64,000 nucleotides of DNA from Bacteroidota bacterium (GTDB taxonomy: Bacteria > Bacteroidota > Bacteroidia > Chitinophagales > Chitinophagaceae). The stretch spans positions 124,001 to 188,000 of the forward strand of contig JAEZGI010000020.1 in the NCBI GenBank assembly GCA_023416995.1, given 5' to 3'. A program made the position numbers and the translations under genes. Under the pieces are notes generated by a model. That model ran no database searches and was not told the DNA's origin. It saw only the letters and a program-made list of their open reading frames with translations. This document shows positions 25,927 to 34,465 of this stretch, in pieces; position 1 is the stretch's first letter; each line of letters starts with the position of its first letter.

Positions 25927-26625
25927 ATGCCAAAGCTTTCGATTTTATTGGTGGAAGATGAAGAGAACCTGCACGAGGCACTTAAGCTAAACCTCGAACT
26001 GGAAGGCTATGAAGTAACCTCCGCTTTTGATGGCACAGAAGCATTGAAAAAAGTGGAAGGAGAATACTTCGATTTGATTATTCTTGACGTCATGCTTCCT
26101 GAAATGGATGGCATCACGGTTACAGAAACCATACGTGTACAAAACAACGATGTACCGATCCTCATCCTGAGCGCACGCAACAATAGCGCTGACCGCGTTT
26201 TAGGTCTTAAAAAAGGTGCAGACGACTATCTCACAAAACCATTTAACCTCGAGGAATTGCTTTTGCGTGTGCAGAAGCTTATCAATAAAAACAAAAAACT
26301 GCTCGATAAAGATTTTGTAGGCGACCATTATAGTTTTGGTTCCAACAAGATCGACTTCAAGGCCCAGGAAGCGCTGATTAAAACAGGAGAAAAGATTCAA
26401 TTAAGTAAAAAAGAAGCCATGTTGCTGAAACTGCTTATTGAAAACAAAAACGAAGTGGTTCCGCGCGAGAAAATTTTACAAACTGTGTGGGGTTACAACG
26501 TTTATCCTACTACGCGCACCATCGACAACTTTATCCTGAACTTCCGGAAATATTTTGAAGAGGATAGCCGCAATCCGCAGTATTTCCATTCAGTGAGAGG
26601 TGTGGGATACAAGTATTCAGAATAA
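25927..26625 (+). CDS. OmpR/PhoB-family response regulator
   Basis: A 232-residue regulator. The receiver domain (1-120) has the acidic pocket ED (10-11), phospho-acceptor D54 (LIILDVMLPEMDG), the S/T switch region ILSARN and K104-type KPF in DDYLTKPFN. The C-terminal winged helix (about 135-230) includes KEAMLLKLLIENKNEVVPREKILQ and the ending VRGVGYKYSE. It is controlled by the kinase encoded just upstream. It stops four bases before the convergent batD stop. Confidence 0.95.
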   Translation: MPKLSILLVEDEENLHEALKLNLELEGYEVTSAFDGTEALKKVEGEYFDLIILDVMLPEMDGITVTETIRVQNNDVPILILSARNNSADRVLGLKKGADDYLTKPFNLEELLLRVQKLINKNKKLLDKDFVGDHYSFGSNKIDFKAQEALIKTGEKIQLSKKEAMLLKLLIENKNEVVPREKILQTVWGYNVYPTTRTIDNFILNFRKYFEEDSRNPQYFHSVRGVGYKYSE

Positions 26626-26628
26626 CGC

Positions 26629-28488
26629 TCAGGCCCGGTACAACGCTTCACTTACCGCAACTGCTTTATCCAGTAATTCTTCCATGTCTTCAGTCACATG
26701 ATCCGGTGTATACAGGGCCCACTCACATTCATTGAGTACCGTCAGGAAATTATTGATCACCGGCGCGGGAATTTCTTGTTTCTGTAGCTCAAAACTGATG
26801 TTCTGCTTGTTCAAATATGATGGCAATACATCACAACGATCGGCAGCGATTTTCCATAACACTTGCTGAACTTCCCGGTGGAAACCTTTAGTATCATCAT
26901 ATCCCAATGATTTGCGCGCATTGCCAAATAACATTGCGGGTTGAATTTTTTCTGGTTCCGGTACTACAACCGGCTCAGGCTGCACCATCGGTTCTGTCGT
27001 TTTTTTATTGCCCGTAAACAACTGGTATCCTACCCATATGATAATTGCAAGCGCCACTGCTCCAAACCAATACAAATGCAGCGGCCGATCTATCAACGAG
27101 TTTACAGCGTCCTTTGAGAAAAACGGTTTTTTAAGAGAAGGGGCAACATCAAAACTTACGGCTTCGGTTACAATTGTTTTATACGCTTCGGTTTTGGGAT
27201 CGAAATAAGAAAAAGAAATCGGGGGAATCACATAACTGCCCGTATCGCGCGCTGTAACAGCATAATCGAAGGTTTTTTTACCACTCAGCGGATATACAAA
27301 CTGGTTTAGGTCCTCTTTTACTGATGGCTCGGATGTATCAATTCCTTTTGGCCACTCAATATCAGGTAGCGTTGCAAGTTGCAGGTTTCCACTTCCTGAT
27401 AATACCCATTTTATACTGATCAGCTCTCCTTGTCTTATTGCAGTCTTCGGTTTAATCACTTCAAGTGTAAATTGACCCACAGCTCCTGAAAAATCTGCAG
27501 GTTGATTTTCGACAGGCAAAGGCTTTACTTCAATCTTTACTACCGGCGTTTTCAGGGTAGTATAATGATCAACATTGGTGCGGTAAGCATTGCCTCTTAC
27601 TGACTCGTCAAATAAACGCTGCAGCCGGCTTTGTGCATCGTTATCATTTAACTTCCCCGGCCGAACCAGCTTCACAAAATGAATGACGGTTTCTATTTCA
27701 GCCGGATCCAGCTCATAAGAACCGGGCTGCAATGGGAAAAGCTGAACTTTGCGTATCAGGTTTGTGAAATACGCATTGCCATTAACTACTTCCACTTCAG
27801 CTTTGTTGTCGTAGGTTTCCATCATCTCCACCACACTGAAACCGGGAAATGACGGACGCTTGACCACCTGGGAGTTGGAATTCAGTCTTGAATAGGCTTT
27901 ATAATTTACTGCCAGTGGTTCACCAACATAACAAACGGTTTTGTTGGTATTTGCCCGCAGAAAGAAGTTTCTTTTTGTTTTTTCCTCAACGTTTTCGCCC
28001 GGCAGTATTTCTGACTCGTCCTGCACAACAGGATCATTGTGCTGTTCAATGTCTTCCGGCACGGAAGCAAGGCCGGTTTGGGTTACATTAATGGTAACGG
28101 GTTTTGTTTTTAAGGTTTGTCCATTGATAATAACCGAGGCCGCAGGTATGGTCAATTTCCCCGTGGTGTTCGCCGATACCACTAACACCTTTGCATAACT
28201 GTCGATCCATTTTAGCGTCTGCCCCCCGATGACTTGCGATTGACGATTGGTAAAGGTGTCATGGATACGTACATTTTTTAAAGCCGGGATATTGATTTCC
28301 GGGTTATTGTTATTGGTGCCATAAACTATGAACTGTACCTGGAAGGGCTGATTAGGGGAGACGTGTTTTTCACTGACATTGACAGTGAACCTGAGTTCGG
28401 TTTGCGCATGCAACGACAGGTTTGCCAGCAGTATGCAGAACATGCTGAACAGAATTCCAATAAATGGCCTGGTGCAGATTTGTTTCAT
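26629..28488 (-). CDS. batD: BatD-family protein (aerotolerance/oxygen tolerance)
   Basis: About 619 residues. A signal peptide (FSMFCILLANLSLHAQ) is followed by a long periplasmic part of Ig-like beta domains (FTVNVSEKHVSPNQPFQVQF opening) and a single TM helix near residue 485 (YWFGAVALAIIIWVGYQLF) with a cytoplasmic tail. In Bacteroides, BatD belongs to the Bat aerotolerance cluster with MoxR and VWA-domain proteins; none of those genes is in this window, so batD is separated from them here. I start at the ATG at 28488; a TTG four codons upstream overlaps the promoter element. Confidence 0.9.
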   Translation of the reverse strand: MKQICTRPFIGILFSMFCILLANLSLHAQTELRFTVNVSEKHVSPNQPFQVQFIVYGTNNNNPEINIPALKNVRIHDTFTNRQSQVIGGQTLKWIDSYAKVLVVSANTTGKLTIPAASVIINGQTLKTKPVTINVTQTGLASVPEDIEQHNDPVVQDESEILPGENVEEKTKRNFFLRANTNKTVCYVGEPLAVNYKAYSRLNSNSQVVKRPSFPGFSVVEMMETYDNKAEVEVVNGNAYFTNLIRKVQLFPLQPGSYELDPAEIETVIHFVKLVRPGKLNDNDAQSRLQRLFDESVRGNAYRTNVDHYTTLKTPVVKIEVKPLPVENQPADFSGAVGQFTLEVIKPKTAIRQGELISIKWVLSGSGNLQLATLPDIEWPKGIDTSEPSVKEDLNQFVYPLSGKKTFDYAVTARDTGSYVIPPISFSYFDPKTEAYKTIVTEAVSFDVAPSLKKPFFSKDAVNSLIDRPLHLYWFGAVALAIIIWVGYQLFTGNKKTTEPMVQPEPVVVPEPEKIQPAMLFGNARKSLGYDDTKGFHREVQQVLWKIAADRCDVLPSYLNKQNISFELQKQEIPAPVINNFLTVLNECEWALYTPDHVTEDMEELLDKAVAVSEALYRA

Positions 28489-28497
28489 CAATGTAAA

Positions 28498-28505
28498 CAA
28501 ATATA
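28498..28505 (-). promoter_or_regulatory. -7 promoter element (TAnnTTTG) of batD
   Basis: TATATTTG on the minus strand ends nine bases before the batD ATG at 28488, giving an expected leader of only a few bases. Confidence 0.55.
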
Positions 28506-28561
28506 AAATTTAGACCGCCAATAACATTTTTAAATAAAGTTAAATGGACAGAAGGCAAATA

Positions 28562-29269
28562 CTACAGATCACCCAACTGTGGCCGCAGCACAATTTCCTC
28601 TACACAAGCGCGGGGGGAAAGCATTGCAGCGGAATAGATCATTGCGGCGATATCGTTTTGATCCATTAAGCGCTGCGGATCTACACCACTTCCTTTCCAT
28701 GAATCTGTATAAGCGGCGCCCGGGAACACTGAGGTTACCCTTATTCCATACGGTTTCATTTCCTCTCTAAGATTTTTGGAGAAACCCGACAACGCATGTT
28801 TGGTGATGCTGTATGCACCGCCATTCGCGTATGCATGCAGGGAAGCGATCGAACACATATTGAATATATGACCCCGCTTTCTTTCCATCATCGCAGGCAC
28901 GATACGACGCGTGAGATGGTAGGCACTATACAGATTCACTGCCATCAGTTTTTCCAGCGATCCTTCCTCCTCGTTATAAACTGAACCGGGAAAATACAGA
29001 CCAGCATTATTGACGAGAATATCTATCTCCCTGGTCTGTTCCAGGATGGTATCTGCAAAAGCGAACGCATTTTCCTTAACAGAAAGGTCTGCCGCAAAAA
29101 CGACCACTTCACTACTGTCATATTGCCTGGCAAGTATATCGGCAGTCGATTTCAGTTCCTTTTCATTTCTTGCACACAAAAAGAAGCGGTGTGCGGACCC
29201 ATCTGCTGCGAACTGCTCTGCAATGGCTTTGCCGAATCCTCTTGATCCACCTGTTATCACAATATTCAT
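28562..29269 (-). CDS. Short-chain dehydrogenase/reductase
   Basis: A 235-residue classical SDR. The cofactor motif ITGGSRGFGKA follows the start, NNAG is present (DILVNNAGLYFPG), and the catalytic Ser and YxxxK are in FNMCSIASLHAYANGGAYSITKHAL. An Arg in the first loop (LCARNEKE) suits NADP(H), but the substrate is unknown. I use the ATG at 29269 because it puts the Rossmann strand at the N-terminus; a longer frame to 29344 is unlike the family. Divergent from the yjjG-like gene with an 82-bp spacer. Confidence 0.9.
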   Translation of the reverse strand: MNIVITGGSRGFGKAIAEQFAADGSAHRFFLCARNEKELKSTADILARQYDSSEVVVFAADLSVKENAFAFADTILEQTREIDILVNNAGLYFPGSVYNEEEGSLEKLMAVNLYSAYHLTRRIVPAMMERKRGHIFNMCSIASLHAYANGGAYSITKHALSGFSKNLREEMKPYGIRVTSVFPGAAYTDSWKGSGVDPQRLMDQNDIAAMIYSAAMLSPRACVEEIVLRPQLGDL

Positions 29270-29351
29270 ATAACTGTTTTTTACGAAGTTAACCTGTGGC
29301 GAACTTTTTTTACGCATGCGGGTTTGATAATTTAGCTTTACCAATCGTGCT

Positions 29352-30047
29352 ATGAAATATCAACATCTCTTTTTCGACCTCGATCATACCATTTGGGACT
29401 TTGACGCAAATGCCAGGCTGACCCTCAGCGAACTATATCAATCAGGCGAGCTTGCATCGCGGGGAGTACATGACTTTGAGCTTTTCCACAAAAGCTATAT
29501 TGTGCATAACAACCGGTTATGGGAGAAGTACAGAAATGGTCAGCTCAAGGTAGATGAACTACGTTGGAAAAGAATGGCACTCGCTCTGCTCGATTTTAAG
29601 ATAGCTGACGAACAACTGGCAAGAAAATTAGGAGATATATTCCTGGACATGCTGCCATCACGCACACTGCTTTTTCCCTATGCCATCGAGATGCTTGAAT
29701 ATCTTACAGCCAAAGGATATGATTTGCACCTGATCACTAACGGTTTTGAAAAAACCCAGCACAGCAAACTTAAAAACAGCGGTATTTCGAAATACTTCAA
29801 AGAAGTAATTACCTCAGAAGGCAGCCAAAGTATCAAACCAAAAAAAGAAATCTTTGAATATGCTTTCAGATATACCAATTCATCACCTGAAAAAAGCATA
29901 ATGATTGGTGATAGTGTAGAAGCAGATATACAGGGAGCTATTAATGCAGGTATAGACCAGGTACACGTGAATCACATCAATGAAGTGATCACTATCAAAC
30001 CAACATATACAGTGTATTCACTGAAGGAACTGGTAGATATATTTTAA
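29352..30047 (+). CDS. yjjG: YjjG-family HAD nucleotidase (noncanonical pyrimidine nucleotide phosphatase)
   Basis: A 231-residue HAD hydrolase. Motif I is FFDLDHTIWDFD (nucleophile and acid Asp pair at D9/D11), motif II LHLITNGFE, motif III Lys in SIKPKKEIFEYAF, and motif IV MIGDSVEADIQGA. The spacing and the helical cap with WEKYRNGQLKVDELRWKRM match YjjG, which removes phosphate from nucleoside monophosphates including damaged pyrimidines and so protects the nucleotide pool. It ends five bases from the convergent psd stop. Confidence 0.9.
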   Translation: MKYQHLFFDLDHTIWDFDANARLTLSELYQSGELASRGVHDFELFHKSYIVHNNRLWEKYRNGQLKVDELRWKRMALALLDFKIADEQLARKLGDIFLDMLPSRTLLFPYAIEMLEYLTAKGYDLHLITNGFEKTQHSKLKNSGISKYFKEVITSEGSQSIKPKKEIFEYAFRYTNSSPEKSIMIGDSVEADIQGAINAGIDQVHVNHINEVITIKPTYTVYSLKELVDIF

Positions 30048-30051
30048 CGCA

Positions 30052-30708
30052 TCAGTACTTTGCAAGAACTGTTACCCCGCCCTGCACCATTTCATTTAAT
30101 TGTACTGAAACCTTTGCATCCAGCGGCAGCAGCACATCTACCCTGCTACCGAATTTAATAAACCCATACTCAGAACTCTGATCAACCTTTTGTCCGACAC
30201 TCAGGTAGTTTACTATACGACGTGCTACCGCCCCTGCAATCTGCTTGTATAGAACCTCGCCATGTGTGCCGCGAACTACGGTAGTATGTCTTTCGTTCTC
30301 GGTAGAAGATTTGGGATTCCAGGCGACAAGATATTTTCCTTTATGATACTGATTGTACACCACTTCTCCCGAGATGGGGTTCCTGTTCTGGTGTACATTG
30401 GCAGGGCTCATAAAAATCGAAACCTGGAGTCGTTTCGCTTTAAAATATTCTTCATCGAATACTTCTTCTATTACAACCACTTTACCATCAGCGGGACAAA
30501 TTACAAGGTTCTCACCGGTTGTTAGTTGGCGGGATGGAACCCTGAAAAATGAAATGATAAAAAGTAAAAACAGGAATGATACCACGAAAATGAGCCAGCT
30601 GAGCACAGGGTAATCAAAGCTAATATAATAAAACGAAGCCAGGTTGATGATTGCAAAAACAACAGCGATGATTAAAATAGTCTTGTACCCTTCTTTATGT
30701 ATCCGCAT
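30052..30708 (-). CDS. psd: Phosphatidylserine decarboxylase-family protein
   Basis: A 218-residue short-form decarboxylase that makes phosphatidylethanolamine in the inner membrane. Two N-terminal hydrophobic helices (residues 12-55) anchor it. The pyruvoyl-forming cleavage site is the GS in YGFIKFGSRVDVLLP near residue 190, and LVICPADGKVV and FMSPANVHQNR are typical of the archaeal-type/short Psd family. CdsA is encoded 67 bp upstream on the same strand, so two consecutive enzymes of phospholipid synthesis are grouped; phosphatidylserine synthase is not in the window. Confidence 0.93.
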   Translation of the reverse strand: MRIHKEGYKTILIIAVVFAIINLASFYYISFDYPVLSWLIFVVSFLFLLFIISFFRVPSRQLTTGENLVICPADGKVVVIEEVFDEEYFKAKRLQVSIFMSPANVHQNRNPISGEVVYNQYHKGKYLVAWNPKSSTENERHTTVVRGTHGEVLYKQIAGAVARRIVNYLSVGQKVDQSSEYGFIKFGSRVDVLLPLDAKVSVQLNEMVQGGVTVLAKY

Positions 30709-30775
30709 TAAGGAAATTTGAACGTTAAAATTAATAAATAGAACTTACTTGCCGTGATTCAATTTACCGTGGTCC

Positions 30776-31684
30776 TCACATAAACAACCACACATAAACA
30801 TAAACTACCGGCACAGCAAACAAAACAGAATCGAACCGGTCAAGAAAGCCACCATGTCCCGGCATAATGTGCCCGCTATCTTTAATATTGGCAGTGCGTT
30901 TCAGTTTCGATTCAAACAGGTCGCCGATTGTTCCTGCAACACCCGCGAGAGCGGCAATAATAAACCAGTGATAATGTTCAATTGGGTTGCCATTGATAGC
31001 AGCATCCTGCGGTATGCCCAGTATCATTGAATACTGGCTGCTTCCTGCAAAACCTATTATCAGTATCGTTAAGATGATGCCACCAAGAGTACCTTCCCAG
31101 GTTTTTTTAGGTGATATTTTTGAAAATGGTGTTTTGCCGATAAACGACCCCACCAGGTATGCCATGGTATCATTGATCCAGATGGCCAGGGTAAGCGCCA
31201 GCGGAATATTTGGCCCGGTAGCAATACCCTTCGCCGGCGCATGATATTCATATAAACCAATCATCAACGCAAGACTCAAAGAGATGTAAACAAGCCCACC
31301 AAGTGACAAGCCGATACTGTTACCCGACACTTGTTTTGCGAGCAGCAGTTCCACCAGGGGCAATACAAACACAAACATCAATCCAAGCCAGAATCCAACC
31401 GAATGCAATGAAAGATCCCGGATATTAAATACATCATTCGTAAAATATAAAAGCACGCACCATCCGGCGATCATCACACCATACCTATGAAAAGCCGTGA
31501 TCTCCCGGTACTCAGGTTTCACCAGGTCGAGGATACGTTGATATTCTATCCAGCAACCAAAATGTATTATGGTAAACAGGATAAAGAAGGTCCATTGATT
31601 CCCGATGAGGCCCAGGAGCATAATGGCTACAAATACCACAGCGGTAAGCAGGCGCTTCCGGAATGTTGCAATGTTCAAAGCCAT
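30776..31684 (-). CDS. cdsA: Phosphatidate cytidylyltransferase
   Basis: A 302-residue polytopic enzyme (about eight TM helices) that makes CDP-diacylglycerol from phosphatidate and CTP. The family signature appears late in the chain as GDLFESKLKRTANIKDSG with HIMPGHGGFLDRFDS, and KTWEGTLGG precedes it. It precedes psd on the minus strand and follows the CPBP protease gene by 27 bp, so the three are probably co-transcribed. Confidence 0.95.
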   Translation of the reverse strand: MALNIATFRKRLLTAVVFVAIMLLGLIGNQWTFFILFTIIHFGCWIEYQRILDLVKPEYREITAFHRYGVMIAGWCVLLYFTNDVFNIRDLSLHSVGFWLGLMFVFVLPLVELLLAKQVSGNSIGLSLGGLVYISLSLALMIGLYEYHAPAKGIATGPNIPLALTLAIWINDTMAYLVGSFIGKTPFSKISPKKTWEGTLGGIILTILIIGFAGSSQYSMILGIPQDAAINGNPIEHYHWFIIAALAGVAGTIGDLFESKLKRTANIKDSGHIMPGHGGFLDRFDSVLFAVPVVYVYVWLFM

Positions 31685-31711
31685 ATCAGCTAAAACGGGT
31701 TTGTGTAGTCA

Positions 31712-32602
31712 TCAGGAAATATAATTATTCTGTGAGGTGATTTCTTCCCGATTGTAAACTGATGCCCAGGTTATATTCGACATCCGCTGGTACAACCGCA
31801 AGATACCAAATACTGCAATCGCGCTTGCTAAAGCAAGAAAGACGGGTACCACCGGGTTTTCAGTTATGTATCGGGTAGCATAAGAAGCTGCAATTACCTG
31901 TACCGCGTTTGTTACAAAATGTGCAAGAATGCTTGTCCACAGGCTGCCGCTAAACCAATACAATGCACCCAGCAGAATACCCAGGAACATTCTTGGCAGG
32001 AAACCCTGGAACTGAAAATGCAAGGCCGAAAACAAGGCTGCGGTCACAATGATCCCTGCCCAGGGGCGGCGGGTTACCTGAATCATCACCCTTTGCATGG
32101 CACCGCGAAAAAACAGCTCTTCACAGATAGCGGGCAGCAAGGCTATGATGACAAGATTTACCAGGATATCTGCCGGTCCGTTAACCTTTAGAAATTTCTC
32201 CATTTGCACAGCTGCCTGTCTTTCCATCTCAATTACCGATGGCGGCATTGGGATGCGCTGATTGATCTCACCCAGCCAGAAAACCAACGGAAATGCCAGC
32301 AACATACAGGCTACGCCCAGCACATACATAGCTGGTTTTACGGGCTGTTGAAGACCTAACCTCCTGGCATACTGACCGTTAAAAGTAAATAACGCATAAA
32401 GTAGGGCTGGTAGCAGAAAAAGAAACAGCGATGATATAGCCTGTATCCATTTAAGCGTTGATATGTCCTGCGACTTCATGTCAAACTGCCCCTTCAAAAA
32501 CAACTGTGCAACAGATACCAGCAAAAGCTGTGGTATGAAGTAAACCAACAGGAGCACGCCAAGCTGTGTGTGAGGAGATTTAATTCGTATTTGACCGGTC
32601 AT
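31712..32602 (-). CDS. CPBP-family intramembrane glutamic protease
   Basis: About 296 residues with seven to eight TM helices. The CPBP (Rce1-like) motifs are EELFFRGAMQR (motif 1, EExxxR) and FSALHFQF (motif 2, FxxxH), followed by MFLGILLGALYW and a late HFVTNA (motif 3 Asn). Such proteases cleave prenylated or peptide substrates within the membrane; the target here is unknown. I use the ATG at 32602; upstream only a TTG at 32656 would extend it. It leads the cdsA-psd group. Confidence 0.88.
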   Translation of the reverse strand: MTGQIRIKSPHTQLGVLLLVYFIPQLLLVSVAQLFLKGQFDMKSQDISTLKWIQAISSLFLFLLPALLYALFTFNGQYARRLGLQQPVKPAMYVLGVACMLLAFPLVFWLGEINQRIPMPPSVIEMERQAAVQMEKFLKVNGPADILVNLVIIALLPAICEELFFRGAMQRVMIQVTRRPWAGIIVTAALFSALHFQFQGFLPRMFLGILLGALYWFSGSLWTSILAHFVTNAVQVIAASYATRYITENPVVPVFLALASAIAVFGILRLYQRMSNITWASVYNREEITSQNNYIS

Positions 32603-32629
32603 GAGCTGGTATAAACGGGGATTAGTACG

Positions 32630-32637
32630 TAATTTTG
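32630..32637 (+). promoter_or_regulatory. -7 promoter element (TAnnTTTG) of the dus gene
   Basis: TAATTTTG lies 64 bases before the dus ATG, inside the divergent spacer with the CPBP gene. Confidence 0.4.
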
Positions 32638-32701
32638 GCCCGTTCAAAGCACGCAAGATAAGGATATCCAGCCATTGCGGTAAGGCAGAAAACGGAGAAA
32701 T

Positions 32702-33739
32702 ATGATTCAGATCGGCAACATACAGTTACAGGAATTTCCTTTACTGCTGGCACCTATGGAAGATGTAAGCGATCCTCCCTTCCGGGCGGTTTGTAAGGAC
32801 AATGGTGCCGACCTCATGTACACGGAATTTATTTCGTCTGAAGGGTTGATCCGTGATGCCATCAAAAGCCGGCAGAAACTTGACATATTTGATTACGAAC
32901 GCCCGGTTGGCATACAGATATTCGGGGGAGATGAAGAAAGCCTGTCGCTTGCCGCCAAAATTGTTGAAGTTACCAACCCGGACCTTCTCGATATTAATTT
33001 TGGATGTCCTGTTAAAAAGGTGGCACTGAAAGGTGCTGGGGCTGGAGTTTTGAAAGATATCGACCTTATGGTTCGGTTGACCTCCGCAGTAGTGAAATCC
33101 ACCTCCCTTCCCGTTACGGTCAAAACCCGTTTAGGCTGGGACGACAACTCACTGAATATTGAAGAAGTTGCTGAGCGACTACAGGATGTTGGTATAAAAG
33201 CCCTGGCTATTCATGGCAGAACCCGCACCCAGATGTATAAAGGTGAAGCCGACTGGACCTTGATCGGGAAAGTCAAAAACAATCCAAGGATAAGGATCCC
33301 GATTTTTGGGAACGGTGATATCGACTCTCCCGAAAAAGCGGTTGAATATAAAAACAGGTATGGTGTCGACGGTATTATGATCGGCCGGGCAGCTATTGGT
33401 TACCCCTGGATCTTTAATGAGATCAAACATTTTATGAAAACCGGTGAGCATCTGCCTCCTCCAACAGTCAGTGACCGGGTAGCGGTTTGTCGCAAACACC
33501 TGCTGCGTTCAGTGGAATGGAAAGGACCAGTCGTTGGCATTAACGAAATGCGGAGACACTACGCCAACTATTTGAAAGGTTTACCAAACATCAAAGAGTT
33601 CCGCGCACGCCTGGTCACACTCAAAACGCCGGAAGAAATTAATGAGGTGCTGAACGAAATCATCGTACAATATTCAGGTTTCCAGTTTGAAAAAACACCC
33701 ATCGTTTTAGAAAACTACCACGAAAAGTGTCCTGTCTAA
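32702..33739 (+). CDS. dusB: tRNA-dihydrouridine synthase (DusB type)
   Basis: A 345-residue flavin enzyme reducing uridine in the tRNA D-loop. The TIM-barrel FMN motifs are LLAPMEDVSDPPFR at the start, the catalytic Cys in DINFGCPVKKV, VKTRLGWDD, IHGRTRTQMYKGEADW and the phosphate-binding GNGDI with GIMIGRAAIG. The C-terminal helical domain includes MRRHYANYLKG. The last four bases overlap the end of the convergent glutathione peroxidase gene. Confidence 0.94.
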   Translation: MIQIGNIQLQEFPLLLAPMEDVSDPPFRAVCKDNGADLMYTEFISSEGLIRDAIKSRQKLDIFDYERPVGIQIFGGDEESLSLAAKIVEVTNPDLLDINFGCPVKKVALKGAGAGVLKDIDLMVRLTSAVVKSTSLPVTVKTRLGWDDNSLNIEEVAERLQDVGIKALAIHGRTRTQMYKGEADWTLIGKVKNNPRIRIPIFGNGDIDSPEKAVEYKNRYGVDGIMIGRAAIGYPWIFNEIKHFMKTGEHLPPPTVSDRVAVCRKHLLRSVEWKGPVVGINEMRRHYANYLKGLPNIKEFRARLVTLKTPEEINEVLNEIIVQYSGFQFEKTPIVLENYHEKCPV

Positions 33740-34452
33740 GCGGGATTTAAAGCTGCAGGTTTAATAATGGCATCAATTACTTCAGTTCCGAGCGGATTTA
33801 CCGAAGGATCAAAATAATGCGTTAACACGCCGTGTTCATCAACCAGGTATTTTGAAAAGTTCCATGATGGCGCCTTACTGTTCCAACCATTTTGAGACTT
33901 ATCACTCAGCCACCTGAACACAGGATGCTGCTCTGGCGTCTGTACAACAACAGATTTAACGGATAAGGGAAAAGTGATTCCATAATTGAGTTTACAGAAC
34001 TGCATAATCTGTTCGTCAGAACCTTTCTCCTGTTCACTAAAATCGTTTGCAGGAAATCCAATCACCTGTAGTTTGCCTGCAAACCTTGATTGTAATTTTT
34101 GCAATTCATCATATTGTCCCGTATACCCGCAATCGGATGCGGTATTTACAAAAAGGATTTTTTTACCCGCAAGATTGCTTAGCTGCAGATCACTACCGCT
34201 ATTCAGTTTAATATGTAAATCATATAGCGACTGTGATGGGCGCACATAATTGCTATTCGTTAATACTTCAGAATTTTTGCCAAACATCCTGGTAACAGAT
34301 GTAAATACAGGATACACCGCTCTGAGTATTTTTTGTTTAACAGACATATCTCTTGAATTTCGGTTCACTGCCAGGTAATACGTAAAGGCACTCAATAACA
34401 GTACGACTACCAGAATCAAACCAACATATCGTTTTCTCAGTTTCTTAACCAT
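33736..34452 (-). CDS. Glutathione peroxidase-family thiol peroxidase, membrane-anchored
   Basis: A 238-residue protein. An N-terminal helix (residues 9-29, VGLILVVVLLLSAFTYYLAV) anchors or exports it. The peroxidase domain has the Cys form of the active site (NTASDCGYTGQYDEL), Gln of the tetrad in the FPANDFSEQEKGSD region, and WNFSKYLVDEHG with the Trp/Asn. A further Cys (QFCKLNYG) could be the resolving residue, so thioredoxin-type reduction is more likely than glutathione. It probably removes peroxides at the periplasmic face. Confidence 0.9.
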   Translation of the reverse strand: MVKKLRKRYVGLILVVVLLLSAFTYYLAVNRNSRDMSVKQKILRAVYPVFTSVTRMFGKNSEVLTNSNYVRPSQSLYDLHIKLNSGSDLQLSNLAGKKILFVNTASDCGYTGQYDELQKLQSRFAGKLQVIGFPANDFSEQEKGSDEQIMQFCKLNYGITFPLSVKSVVVQTPEQHPVFRWLSDKSQNGWNSKAPSWNFSKYLVDEHGVLTHYFDPSVNPLGTEVIDAIIKPAALNPA

Positions 34453-34465
34453 ATCTGCTGCAAAT

